From Streptomyces spongiicola (GTDB taxonomy: Bacteria; Actinomycetota; Actinomycetes; Streptomycetales; Streptomycetaceae): DNA of 64,000 bases. The stretch covers positions 2,862,501-2,926,500 of the forward strand of contig NZ_CP029254.1 in assembly GCF_003122365.1 (NCBI RefSeq). The letters run 5' to 3'. The first letter of the stretch is position 1, and the number at the start of each line of letters is the position of its first letter. Positions 8,996-16,926 of the stretch are shown in pieces. The notes beneath the pieces are model-generated. The model saw only the letters and a list, made by a program, of their open reading frames with translations, was not told the DNA's origin and ran no database searches. A program made the translations under genes and the position numbers.

Positions 8996-11938
8996 ATGGC
9001 CAACGACCTGGCACGGCTGGCGGCCCGCATCGCCGACCTCGAGCGCCGCTTCGCCCAACAGACCCGAACCTCCCAACTCGCCTACTCCTCCATCGAGAAC
9101 GGCGCGCTCGACGTGTACGACGAGAACGGCTCCCTGCGCGCCGTCATCGGCCAGCAGCCGGACGGCACCACCGCGGTCAACATCGTCAACGCCCCACCAC
9201 CACCCACCCCGAGCCAGCCCACCGTCACCTCCGTTCTCGGGGGCGTATCGGCTGCCTGGGAGGGCGTCTTCAGCGACGCAGCCGCGCCGCCGCTGGACTT
9301 CGCCCGTATCGAGGTCCACGCCGCGACACTCGACAACTTCATCCCCACGCCAGCCACCCTGCGCGGCACGTTCGAGTCCCCGCTCGGCAGCACCCTGACC
9401 ATCCCCACCGACCAGCCGCTGTACGTCCGCCTCCTGGCCCGCAACACCTCCGGCACCGCCTCCGCCCCGTCCGCCCAGAGCGGTCCGGTCGGCCCGGCAC
9501 CGGTCGTCGCCCGGGAGATTCTCGACGGCATCGTCGACGAAACCGCACTCGCCGACAGCGCCGTTTCCCAGGCCAAGCTGCGGATCGGCGCGGTGGGCCA
9601 CAACCAGCTCGCCATCGGCACCGGCAACCTCATGCCCGACCCCTCCTTCGAGGGCGCCTTCACCGAACAGCTCGTCGCCGCCTCCTCCGAGTGGCGGCTC
9701 ACCGAGGGCAACGGCTCCCCCCGCGGCCTGCGGGTCGACGGCACCAGCAGTGAGCCGACATCCCGGAGCCTGCTGATCACCGAGCTGGCCGTCTCCCCAG
9801 GGGACCGGTTCTTCCTCGCCTTCGACTACCGCACCTCAGCCGACTGGGCCGGGGACTCCCTCCGCCTCTACCTGCGCTGGCAGGACAAGGCCGGCACGGT
9901 GCTCGACTACGGCATGGCGATCGCCACCCCCACCCCGGGCGCCGACTGGGCCACCGTCAGCCAGCAGGTCCAAGCCCCGGCCGGGACCGTGGCCGCCACC
10001 GTATGGCTGCAGAACTTCCAGGCCACCGTCGGCACCGCGGACTTCGACAACGCCCAGATCCGTACCGTCATCGGCGCGGGCATGGTGCTGGCCGAGTCCA
10101 TCGGCGCCCTGGAACTGGCCGCGGAATCCGTGACCGGCGAGAAGATCGTGGCGAACACCATCACGGCCCGGGAGGTCATGGCGCTGTCCCTGACAGGCGA
10201 CGAGATCGCCACCAACACCCTCACCGCCCGCCACATCGCCGCAGGCTCGCTCACGGCGTCTCGGCTCGCGATCGGCACCAACGGAAACCTGGTCGCCGAC
10301 CCCTCGTACGAGAGCGGCATCATCGCCGCCGCCATCGAGGGGAAGCCCGAATACGCGGTCGAAGAGGGTGGCAACAACTCGGCGAAGTGCCTGCGCATCA
10401 CCCCCGGCCCGAACACCTACCGGTGGCTGCAGCACGCCACCTCGCCCGTCCTACCAGGCGAGCGCTACTGGCTCGCCGCCGACTACAAGACCTCCGCCGA
10501 CTTCGCCGGCGCCAAGGTGATGCTGTACGCCGGCTTCTACGACGAGGCGGGCACCCGAGTGAGCTCCGACGGCATCGCTCTCTCGACTCCCGTCACCGAC
10601 GGTAGCTGGCAGCGCATATCCAAGATCGTCACCGTCCCCCCGAACATCACCAAGGTCAACGTCCGGGTCGGGATCGACGCCAACGGAAGCGAGACCACCA
10701 CCGGCATCGCCTACTTCGACAACCTCGAATGCCGCGCCGTGCTCTCCACACCCGGCGGCGGGGCCCGCGCCGAACTATCCCCGCAGGGTCTGCGCCTGTA
10801 CGACGAGGCCGGCGACGAAGCCGTCTCGTTGACCACCGGCACACCCAACTACCTGACACTCACGAACAACGGCACCGCTGTTGCCACCATCGACCAGGAC
10901 GGCAACACCGGTGTTGGGGACCTCTCCGTCGCGGGCAGGCTCACGATCGCCGGCGACCCGATCGAGACCTACCTGTCCGGCTTCGCCCGCGGCCTGGTCG
11001 CCATCGACTACCAGGTGACCTCCGTCACCGCGGGCACCACGGACTACGGCTTCGTCGAGTTGTCCCTCGACGCCGACACCAGCCGCATGTACCGCGTCGT
11101 CCTGGACTGCTACGCCGACCCGTCCGCGTCCGGCGGCGAGCTCGTCCTCGCTCTCAAGGACGGCGGAGCGAACACTCCGTCGATCTCCTCGCCGCAGATC
11201 CAGTCCGCGATCTACCCGATGCCCACGGCCGGCTACCGGCGCATCCACCTGGAGACCATCCGCTCGGGCGCGGCCTTCGGCGCCGGACTGCGACGCCTGC
11301 TGGTCACCTTCCGCTGCCAGAACGGCCCCAGCGGCCAGACCGTGCGCCTGTTCGGCGGCACCAGCTACCCGGGCCTGATGTACATCGAGGACCTGGGCCC
11401 GCACATCCCGGAGACCGGCCAGTACAACACGGGCGGCGGAACGACGACTCCGCCGAAGAAGACCTACGCCAAGACCTACGCGGCTTCCTGGTCCGGCTCG
11501 TACGCAAACCGCGGCTCGTACAACTCGTACTACGGCAGCAAGTGCCTGCAGGGCTACTACAGCTCCACCAACGGCATGCAGGCGAGCCTGATCGGCTTCC
11601 CTTCCGCACTCGCCACCGACCTGTCCGGCGCCACCATCCAGAAGGCCGAGGTGTACCTCTACTTCGACCACTGGTACTACAACAGCGGCGGCAAGGCGAT
11701 CATCAAGGCCCACAAGCACACATCCCGCCCGTCGACGTTCAGCTCCGACAGCGAGGCGAAGACGATCAGCTGGGGCAAGAACGTCGGCAAGTGGGTCGAC
11801 ATCACCTCGGTCTTCGACTCCACAAGCTGGCGCGGCATCGCCCTGGACCCGAACAACTCGGACCGGACGTACTACGGACGCGCCCAGGGCGTCGAGCAGA
11901 CTTACCCGCCCAAGCTCCGGGTCACGTACACGAAGTAG
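8996..11938 (+). CDS. Large tail fibre/receptor-binding protein with duplicated beta-sandwich modules
   Basis: This 980-residue protein is the last large structural gene, where host-recognition proteins sit. It begins with a short helical anchor (LARLAARIADLERRF) and a fibronectin-III-like segment at about 60-160. Two related jelly-roll modules follow, starting at residues 209 (GNLMPDPSFE) and 429 (GNLVADPSYE). They share the patterns FLAFDYRTSADWAG and WLAADYKTSADFAG and look like carbohydrate-binding domains. A short helical linker of ITAREVMALSLTG-type repeats separates them. The last 160 residues, Tyr/Ser/Gly-rich, resemble a DNRLRE-like sandwich. The ATG at 8996 was chosen because it follows the previous stop by five bases. 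Receptor binding is inferred. Confidence 0.8.
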   Translation: MANDLARLAARIADLERRFAQQTRTSQLAYSSIENGALDVYDENGSLRAVIGQQPDGTTAVNIVNAPPPPTPSQPTVTSVLGGVSAAWEGVFSDAAAPPLDFARIEVHAATLDNFIPTPATLRGTFESPLGSTLTIPTDQPLYVRLLARNTSGTASAPSAQSGPVGPAPVVAREILDGIVDETALADSAVSQAKLRIGAVGHNQLAIGTGNLMPDPSFEGAFTEQLVAASSEWRLTEGNGSPRGLRVDGTSSEPTSRSLLITELAVSPGDRFFLAFDYRTSADWAGDSLRLYLRWQDKAGTVLDYGMAIATPTPGADWATVSQQVQAPAGTVAATVWLQNFQATVGTADFDNAQIRTVIGAGMVLAESIGALELAAESVTGEKIVANTITAREVMALSLTGDEIATNTLTARHIAAGSLTASRLAIGTNGNLVADPSYESGIIAAAIEGKPEYAVEEGGNNSAKCLRITPGPNTYRWLQHATSPVLPGERYWLAADYKTSADFAGAKVMLYAGFYDEAGTRVSSDGIALSTPVTDGSWQRISKIVTVPPNITKVNVRVGIDANGSETTTGIAYFDNLECRAVLSTPGGGARAELSPQGLRLYDEAGDEAVSLTTGTPNYLTLTNNGTAVATIDQDGNTGVGDLSVAGRLTIAGDPIETYLSGFARGLVAIDYQVTSVTAGTTDYGFVELSLDADTSRMYRVVLDCYADPSASGGELVLALKDGGANTPSISSPQIQSAIYPMPTAGYRRIHLETIRSGAAFGAGLRRLLVTFRCQNGPSGQTVRLFGGTSYPGLMYIEDLGPHIPETGQYNTGGGTTTPPKKTYAKTYAASWSGSYANRGSYNSYYGSKCLQGYYSSTNGMQASLIGFPSALATDLSGATIQKAEVYLYFDHWYYNSGGKAIIKAHKHTSRPSTFSSDSEAKTISWGKNVGKWVDITSVFDSTSWRGIALDPNNSDRTYYGRAQGVEQTYPPKLRVTYTK

Positions 11939-11952
11939 GGGATCGGCTCGGC

Positions 11953-12108
11953 GTGTCGGCGGCCGTGGACATAATGCGAACTGTGGACCTGAGACCGGAG
12001 CTGCTGCCCCCGCCTGTGAGCCAGCAACGGCTCGACGAGTTGAGCCGCGAGATCGACCGGATCGCTGACCTGCTGGCCGACCGTTCTGAGAGTGCGGAAC
12101 GTGAGTAG
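11953..12108 (+). CDS. Small phage protein of unknown function
   Basis: A 51-residue frame starts at GTG 11953, with an AGGGGAT ribosome binding site just after the previous stop. An in-frame ATG at 11974 is an alternative. The protein is one amphipathic helix (QQRLDELSREIDRIADLLADR) following a Pro-rich lead, suggesting a small coiled-coil oligomer. It ends the tail operon, and the IS5-type element begins within a few bases of its TAG stop. Small proteins like this are common after the receptor-binding gene in Streptomyces phages. Function is unknown. Confidence 0.6.
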   Translation: MSAAVDIMRTVDLRPELLPPPVSQQRLDELSREIDRIADLLADRSESAERE

Positions 12109-12167
12109 TTGTCCGTTTCGCGGTTGAGCTTGGGTGAGGGCTGCTGGTCATCGGGGTGCGGTGTGGT

Positions 12168-12590
12168 TCAGGTGCCGGGCTGGGTGAACAGGCCGGGTTC
12201 CGGTTCGGTGAGGATGCCCCTGGCGACCAGGCGCTTCAGCTTGGAGCGGATGCCCTCGGTGTTCTTCGGGACGATCGGCAGGTCGAGCGCCTGGCACAGG
12301 TCGCGGGCCCGCATCGGCTGCCCGGTGGCGGTGAACGCGGCGAGAATCTGCTGGTAGGCGGGGTGGTCCGGCGTCTCGGGGCGGTCCGGCTCTTCGGCGG
12401 GTGCGGGGGCGGGCAGAGCCAGGAGCGTCTTGCGGGTGATGCGCAGGTTCTCGCACTCCGCGTCGAACTCGCCGAGCTGCGCGGTGAGTTCCTCGATGCG
12501 GACGCGGAGTTGCGCCGCCTGGTCGGCCAGTTCGCGCTCACGTGTCTCCACGTATTCCAGCACCGCTGTGATCTGCGGGTTCTCGCTCAT
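12168..12590 (-). CDS. IS-associated winged-helix protein
   Basis: The 140-residue product has an N-terminal coiled coil (residues about 15-60) and a C-terminal winged-helix domain (about 85-135: MRARDLCQALDLPI ... IRSKLKRLVARGIL). The ATG at 12590 overlaps the transposase stop by four bases, so the two are coupled. Genes of this kind often accompany this group of streptomycete IS5 transposases and may regulate or assist transposition, but no catalytic residue is seen. Longer frames read through upstream are shadows of the transposase. Confidence 0.65.
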   Translation of the reverse strand: MSENPQITAVLEYVETRERELADQAAQLRVRIEELTAQLGEFDAECENLRITRKTLLALPAPAPAEEPDRPETPDHPAYQQILAAFTATGQPMRARDLCQALDLPIVPKNTEGIRSKLKRLVARGILTEPEPGLFTQPGT

Positions 12591-13429
12591 GCGGTCCTCC
12601 AGGAGGGGAGGGTGGCATCGGTGAGGCGGCGGGCCATGACGGAGGTCATCGCCCAGAAGACGCGGGAGCGGGAGGAGGCAGGGCGGTGTTCGTAGTCGCG
12701 TACGAGTCGGCGGTAGAACATCAGGATCCCGTTCGTCTGCTCCACGATCCACCGCTTGGCCTGCGGAACGAAGCCCTGGTCGGCCGGGTTGCGCTCGACG
12801 ATCTCGACGTCGATGCCCACGTTCTTGCCGTGGTCGACCACCTTCTTCTTGAAGCCCTGGTCGACCAGGGCCTTCTTCACGGTGTCGCACTGCCCGGCGA
12901 CACCGTCCAGCAGGGCGATGCCGGCGGTGTTCTCGTGCGCGGAGGCGGGCAGGACGACGCAGTCCACGACGAGGCCCAATACGTCGACGGCCAGGCATCT
13001 CTTCCTGCCCGGCACCCTTTTCGCGGCATCCTTGCCGGTCGTCGTGGCGGGGACGCCGACGGCGGCGTGGATGCTCTGCGTGTCCAGGACCACCAGGCTC
13101 GGGTCGGCTAATCGCTTCCGCTTCTCCCGCAGCTGCCAGCGCAGCAGGTCGTGAATGTCCTGGTCGGTGCCCTCGTCGCGCCAGAGGTAGAAGTAGTACT
13201 TCACCGCTCCGGGCGGGGGCATGTCATGGGGCAGGAACTCCCACTGACAGCCGGTGCGGTTCTGGTACAGGATCGCGTTCACGATCTCCCGCATCGCGTA
13301 CTTCCCCTGATGGCCGCTGACCGACGGATGCCGGGCCTTCCATGCCGTGATCACGGGTTCGACGAGCTGCCACTGCTCGTCGGTGAGATCGCTCGGGTAC
13401 GGCTTGCGCATGCTCATGCCATAACCCAA
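12587..13429 (-). CDS. IS5-family transposase
   Basis: This 280-residue DDE transposase appears full length. The N-terminal region (YPSDLTDEQWQLVEPVI, then REIVNAILYQNRTGCQW) is the insertion-element DNA-binding domain of IS5-type enzymes. Candidate catalytic acidic residues lie in VVLDTQS, in the ALVDQGFKK region and in VEQTNG followed by RR at the C-terminus. The translation begins MGYGMSMRKPYPSD, so an internal ATG at about residue 5 or 7 could be the true start. No frameshift is visible. It should be able to move the element if expressed. Confidence 0.9.
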   Translation of the reverse strand: MGYGMSMRKPYPSDLTDEQWQLVEPVITAWKARHPSVSGHQGKYAMREIVNAILYQNRTGCQWEFLPHDMPPPGAVKYYFYLWRDEGTDQDIHDLLRWQLREKRKRLADPSLVVLDTQSIHAAVGVPATTTGKDAAKRVPGRKRCLAVDVLGLVVDCVVLPASAHENTAGIALLDGVAGQCDTVKKALVDQGFKKKVVDHGKNVGIDVEIVERNPADQGFVPQAKRWIVEQTNGILMFYRRLVRDYEHRPASSRSRVFWAMTSVMARRLTDATLPSWRTA

Positions 13430-13483
13430 GCGAACCCCGAACGTCTGACCGGCAGCGATGCCCCAACGTCACACCATCGAGCG

Positions 13484-13870
13484 ATGACAAGACCGGCGGA
13501 ACGCCACATTCCGCACTCTGAGGAAGCCGACGAGGCGATCCGGGGCTTCAATGCAATGACCGGCCACGCTTACGTGGCCTACGACTTCGCTGAGTACTAC
13601 GGAAGCAGGAGCCTGGACGAGTTTGCCAGGGAGGCGGCCCGGCCAGCTCGCCCCCGGGTCGCGGACATCACGAGGGACGAGCTCGTCGAGATCGTCGGCA
13701 GACTCCTTGCGGCAGACCCTGAGAGCGACTACTACCTGCTGCTCCTCAAAGCGAATGCGCCGCATCCCGGGGTCGGCGACCTCGTCTTCCACGCCTCGGA
13801 CGGCATCCAGGACGCGTCTGCCGAGGAGATCGTCAACGAAGCCCTGAACTACCGACCGATTGCGCTCTGA
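13484..13870 (+). CDS. Colicin E9-type (Im) immunity-like protein
   Basis: The C-terminal 70 residues of this 128-residue protein match the pattern of colicin/pyocin DNase immunity proteins. ITRDELVEIVGRLL is followed by an acidic stretch, then HPGVGDLVFHASDG, then DASAEEIVNEALNYR. These correspond to helices I and II, the HPxGxDLIxxPxxG signature and the final helix of Im9. In that family the protein binds and blocks a nuclease toxin. The N-terminal 55 residues have no counterpart in Im proteins. No nuclease toxin gene is seen next to it, and the IS5 element lies just upstream. It could instead be an anti-nuclease moron. The family call is from pattern only. Confidence 0.65.
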   Translation: MTRPAERHIPHSEEADEAIRGFNAMTGHAYVAYDFAEYYGSRSLDEFAREAARPARPRVADITRDELVEIVGRLLAADPESDYYLLLLKANAPHPGVGDLVFHASDGIQDASAEEIVNEALNYRPIAL

Positions 13871-14094
13871 GTCATGAGGATGAGAACGCTCGGCTTCGTG
13901 CCGCCTGGTGTGCTGCGAACGCCCGCAGACAGCGAATCCACTCGCCTGCCTCGAATGATTGCGTAGCTGTAGACTCCGGCGGCTGCGGACGACCCTCCGC
14001 CCGCACGTCCGCGACGTGATCACACCCCGAGGGACCGCCAGGTGGCTCCTGGTCGGCACGTACCGCGGAGGCGCGGGGGAGAAAGCGCACCGAC

Positions 14095-14970
14095 GTGGCC
14101 CAGCCACTCTCCGCAGACCAGTTCCTCGCCGTCCTGAGGAAGTCCGGCGTCCGCGTCGTCGAGCACGGCAGCTGGCGCACCCACAACCGCAACCATAAGG
14201 GCGCCTGGGGCCCAGTCCATGGCGTCATGATCCACCACACCGGTCCGTACTCCACCGAGGCCGGCATGGTGGAGCTCTGCCGCACCGGGTACACCTCGCT
14301 CCCCGGTCCCCTGTGCCACGGAGTGATCGACCGCTCCGGCACCGTGCACCTCGTCGGCTACGGCCGTACCAACCACGCCGGGGCCGGCGACGACGACGTC
14401 CTGAGGGCTGTCATCGCCGAGAAGCCCCTGCCGCCGGACAACGAGGCCAACACCGACGGCAACGCGCGCTTCTACGGCTTCGAGTGCATCAACACCGGCG
14501 GCGGTCAGACGTGGCCGCCGGCCCAGCTCGATGCCCTGCACAAGGTCAGCGCCGCCCTGTGCCGGGCCCACGGCTGGACCGCGCCCTCGGTCATCGCCCA
14601 CAAGGAGTGGCAGCCCGGCAAGCCGGACCCCGCCGGCATCGCGATGGACGAGTTCCGCGGCGCCGTCGCCGACCTCCTCGACGGCAAGCCGACGAGCCCG
14701 AAGCCCGCGGACGACAGGCCGACGTACGCCCCGTTCCCCGGCCCTGCCTACTTCCGCACCGGCCGGTGCTCCGCCCTGATCACGGCGATGGGCAAGCGGC
14801 TCGTGGCCGAGGGGTGCAGCAGGTACGCCAAGGGCCCCGGCCCGCGCTGGACCGACGCCGACCGCCGCTCGTACGCCGCGTGGCAGCGCAAGCTCGGCTT
14901 CTCCGGCGACGACGCCGACGGCATCCCGGGCCCTACCAGCTGGGCCAAGCTCCGAGTCCCCAAGCCCTGA
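14095..14970 (+). CDS. Endolysin: N-acetylmuramoyl-L-alanine amidase with peptidoglycan-binding domain
   Basis: This 291-residue lytic enzyme cuts the amide bond between muramic acid and the stem peptide. The Amidase_2 domain spans about residues 20-195. It has HHT at 47-49, LCHGVID in the middle and IAHKEW plus GKPDP near its end, which supply the zinc ligands expected for the family. A Pro/Lys linker at about 198-215 joins a C-terminal peptidoglycan-binding domain (about 225-290, ending DADGIPGPTSWAKL). There is no signal peptide, so export needs the holin genes next to it. The start is GTG 14095 with a GGGGGAGA ribosome binding site. Confidence 0.92.
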   Translation: MAQPLSADQFLAVLRKSGVRVVEHGSWRTHNRNHKGAWGPVHGVMIHHTGPYSTEAGMVELCRTGYTSLPGPLCHGVIDRSGTVHLVGYGRTNHAGAGDDDVLRAVIAEKPLPPDNEANTDGNARFYGFECINTGGGQTWPPAQLDALHKVSAALCRAHGWTAPSVIAHKEWQPGKPDPAGIAMDEFRGAVADLLDGKPTSPKPADDRPTYAPFPGPAYFRTGRCSALITAMGKRLVAEGCSRYAKGPGPRWTDADRRSYAAWQRKLGFSGDDADGIPGPTSWAKLRVPKP

Positions 14971-14997
14971 TCCCCACGTCGAGAGGTTCCTCCACCC

Positions 14998-15267
14998 ATG
15001 GCCACTTCCAGCCGCACCCCCAAGCTCCTCGCCGACATCGGCGAGCGCGCCGTCCTCACGTATATCGAGGCGTTCCTCGGCCTCCTCCTCGCGTCCGGCA
15101 CGACCAACGTGGTCACCCTGTCGGCGCTCGAGTCAGCGGCCATCGCCGCGATCCCCGCGGGCCTCGCCGTGCTCAAGGGCGCCGTCGGTTCCCTCCTCGG
15201 CCGCCCCCGCACGGCCTCGTGGCTCCCCGCGAGGTCCGACCCCGCCACCCCCACCACCAACAACTGA
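14998..15267 (+). CDS. Holin-like membrane protein
   Basis: An 89-residue protein follows the amidase by 27 bases. Two hydrophobic stretches at about residues 21-40 and 45-67 (YIEAFLGLLLASG and ALESAAIAAIPAGLAVLKGAVGSLLG) could span the membrane. The tail is basic, then Pro/Thr-rich. Size, topology and position fit a holin that lets the endolysin reach the wall. AGAGG at about 14980 is the likely ribosome binding site. Sequence alone does not separate holin from antiholin. Confidence 0.75.
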   Translation: MATSSRTPKLLADIGERAVLTYIEAFLGLLLASGTTNVVTLSALESAAIAAIPAGLAVLKGAVGSLLGRPRTASWLPARSDPATPTTNN

Positions 15268-15284
15268 TCACAGGAGCAGCCGCC

Positions 15285-15530
15285 ATGCCCGACGGAGAGA
15301 TCGCTCTGGAGCTCGCCGAACTCCGCCGCGCCCTCGAAGTCGGGCTGGCGCGCATCGACGGCCAACTCGCCCTCCTGGTCCAGCGCTCCGACCAGATCGA
15401 CAAGGACGTCGAGGAGCTCGACGCCCGCATCACCGCCCTCGAACGAACCCGCTGGCCGCTCCCCGCCATCAGCACCCTCACCGGCCTCGCCGCCCTGGGC
15501 ATCGCCATCTGGTCTGCGGCAGGCCGCTGA
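15285..15530 (+). CDS. Small coiled-coil protein with C-terminal membrane helix, lysis cassette
   Basis: This 81-residue protein has a cytoplasmic coiled coil (residues about 3-55, LELAELRRALEVGL ... KDVEELDARITALE) and a single membrane helix near the C-terminus (ISTLTGLAALGIAIW). Such proteins are regular members of streptomycete phage lysis cassettes and may be a second holin or antiholin. CAGGAG lies 7 bases before the ATG. It is probably cotranscribed with the holin-like gene, 17 bases upstream. Confidence 0.7.
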   Translation: MPDGEIALELAELRRALEVGLARIDGQLALLVQRSDQIDKDVEELDARITALERTRWPLPAISTLTGLAALGIAIWSAAGR

Positions 15531-15573
15531 CGGCTCCGGATCACAGAGCAGCGCGGAGAACAAGGAGAACGGA

Positions 15574-15780
15574 TTGACCACGCCCGACCTGATCTGGGCC
15601 GCCCTGCTCGCGCTCGGCGCCGCCTACGAGCTACTCGCCCTGGCCGACGCCGAGGACGGCAACACCCTGTCCGAGCGCGTCCGCGCGTGGTTCCGCGTCC
15701 ACACCCGCCCGGGCCGCGCGATCTTCGCGGCCGCTTGGACCGGCTTCGCCGTCTGGTTTCTCGTCCACATCCTGGGGTGA
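15574..15780 (+). CDS. Small two-helix membrane protein, lysis cassette
   Basis: A 68-residue protein starts at TTG 15574 after an AAGGAG ribosome binding site at about 15560-15566. It has a hydrophobic N-terminal helix (LIWAALLALGAAYELLAL) and a C-terminal one (AIFAAAWTGFAVWFLVHIL) separated by an acidic then basic loop. It is the last gene before the terminator hairpin at 15797. By company and size it may be a holin or spanin-like helper, but there is no diagnostic motif. Confidence 0.6.
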   Translation: MTTPDLIWAALLALGAAYELLALADAEDGNTLSERVRAWFRVHTRPGRAIFAAAWTGFAVWFLVHILG

Positions 15781-15796
15781 CGCGGCCTGAACGCGG

Positions 15797-15847
15797 CAGC
15801 GCCCCGGGCAGAGTGCGAGTCAGATCCCGGGGCGCTGTTCCACAAAG
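15797..15847 (+). terminator. Terminator hairpin after the lysis cassette
   Basis: A perfect 12-bp stem (15797-15808 with 15836-15847, CAGCGCCCCGGG and its complement) encloses a 27-base loop, 17 bases after the last lysis gene. It has no T run, as is usual for actinobacterial terminators. Confidence 0.75.
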
Positions 15848-15950
15848 GAAAGAGATATCCAGCGTAAGGGCCGGGTGGGGCAGGTTCAACCCAGGGCCTC
15901 AGCCCCACGTCTTTCACGACCGACTAGTTGTTGCAGTTGTCGACCGCAGC

Positions 15951-16003
15951 GCGTAGGAACCGTTCCGGTGGCACGGGGGAAGCCACCAGAACAGTTCCTG
16001 CGC
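15951..16003 (-). terminator. Long imperfect hairpin, probably terminator of the minus-strand gene
   Basis: A 22-position stem (15951-15972 with 15982-16003) encloses a 9-base loop and has three non-Watson-Crick positions. Read as plus-strand RNA, two are C-A mismatches and one is a T-G wobble. Read as minus-strand RNA, the two become G-U wobbles and the third becomes A-C. The fold is therefore better on the minus strand, downstream of the 16080-16664 gene. Confidence 0.6.
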
Positions 16004-16079
16004 AGCATCATAGGGTCAGTGCGGCCTCCACATCCCCGAGAGCGCAGACTGAGCCATCCCATGACCGCCCGGCGCGCCT

Positions 16080-16664
16080 CTACATCCATCCGACGTGCCG
16101 CAGAATCGGAACGACGCGGGTCACCGCGTAGAACGCGACGTGAGCTCCGTCAGCCTTCGGTTCGAACAGGGCGCACAGTTCATTGCGATTTCGCCCGTCA
16201 TCCTTCAGTAGATCCCACTTCGTTGCGATATCGGCTATCCCCTGTTCGCTGGCAGCGCGAAGCAAGTCGTGCCCGCAGGCGGCATCGAGGGCGTCCAGCG
16301 ACGTGACGTGTCGGAACAGAGGCCATCCGTCGCTCTCCCGGGGTACGACTATCCATGCAGTCATCCAGGTGTGGCCATCAGCAGTGAGATACACGCCGGC
16401 CCGGCGCCGTTCGTGCAGCTTGACCAGCGGTCGCGGCATGGTCGGCAGCTGGCTCGGGATCAGCGTGCGCAAATCACGCTCACCGTTGTCCCACCAGGTG
16501 TCTCGGATCACGACGTCAGACCTGTTCTTGATCTTGAGGATCCAGTCTTCTGCAGCGCCCGAAGACGGCTCCTTGGACAGCGTCTGACCGTCCACTTCAA
16601 CGGGCCCCTTCGGGGGCTTGAGAGAAAGACCCCGCCTTAGAACGATCTTCAAGGAAGCGTTCAC
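16080..16664 (-). CDS. Hypothetical protein, prophage control region
   Basis: The 194-residue soluble protein has no recognisable domain. It alternates beta-like and helical stretches with several Trp residues (SDVVIRDTWWDN, TWMTAWIVVP). The GTG at 16664 has no well-spaced ribosome binding site, so the true start may lie further in. It is transcribed leftward, opposite to the late genes, and faces the lysis cassette across two hairpins. Minus-strand genes in this position are often lysogeny-expressed, so it could be an immunity or exclusion function, but nothing in the sequence proves this. Confidence 0.5.
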   Translation of the reverse strand: MNASLKIVLRRGLSLKPPKGPVEVDGQTLSKEPSSGAAEDWILKIKNRSDVVIRDTWWDNGERDLRTLIPSQLPTMPRPLVKLHERRRAGVYLTADGHTWMTAWIVVPRESDGWPLFRHVTSLDALDAACGHDLLRAASEQGIADIATKWDLLKDDGRNRNELCALFEPKADGAHVAFYAVTRVVPILRHVGWM

Positions 16665-16881
16665 CCTCCGAACGAAGCGCCAATCACCAGAGAGGACGGG
16701 GATGCAACTCGTCGGACTGCAGGCGTGGCGAAACCGCTCGGCTTTCTGAACTCGCCTGATCAGACCGCGAGTTCAACCGCCCGCAGGGCGGCAACGTTAG
16801 AGCGCCGTTCCAGAACCTGCAACCCCCCGGAAGGAAGCCTACCGAAGACGGTCCATCAGCGAGTCGACTGGGTCAACTATG

Positions 16882-16895
16882 CTTGACGCATCAAG
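16882..16895. promoter_or_regulatory. Possible operator, site 1: CTTGACG...TCAAG
   Basis: An inverted repeat CTTGA-CGCA-TCAAG lies just upstream of the two-domain HTH gene. The same half-sites with longer spacers recur at 18769-18787 and 22912-22931, where they overlap the -35 boxes of good promoters. Shared use suggests a common repressor. Confidence 0.4.
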
Positions 16896-16926
16896 TTCGT
16901 TATATCTGCGTAGGCACGGAGGCGTC

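Larger units (their letters stand above)
12112..13446 (-). mobile_element. IS5-family insertion sequence with two genes
   Basis: A transposase gene and a small winged-helix gene overlap by four bases on the minus strand. The flanks carry an imperfect inverted repeat: GGTTGAGCTTGGGT near 12122-12135 matches the reverse complement of ACCCAAGCGAACC at 13424-13436. Similar bases continue outward to about 12114 and 13445. Exact ends and the target duplication could not be fixed by eye. The element sits between the tail operon and the immunity-like gene, where it does not break a recognisable phage gene. Confidence 0.75.

Noticed and set aside
13151..13483. Longer N-terminus for the immunity-like protein
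   Set aside because: The frame extends into the transposase gene on the other strand and has no ribosome binding site; ATG 13484 is the first sensible start.
16879..16926. Upstream start (ATG 16879) of the two-HTH protein
   Set aside because: It would overlap the CTTGA/TCAAG palindrome and lacks a ribosome binding site, while GTG 16927 has GGAGG.
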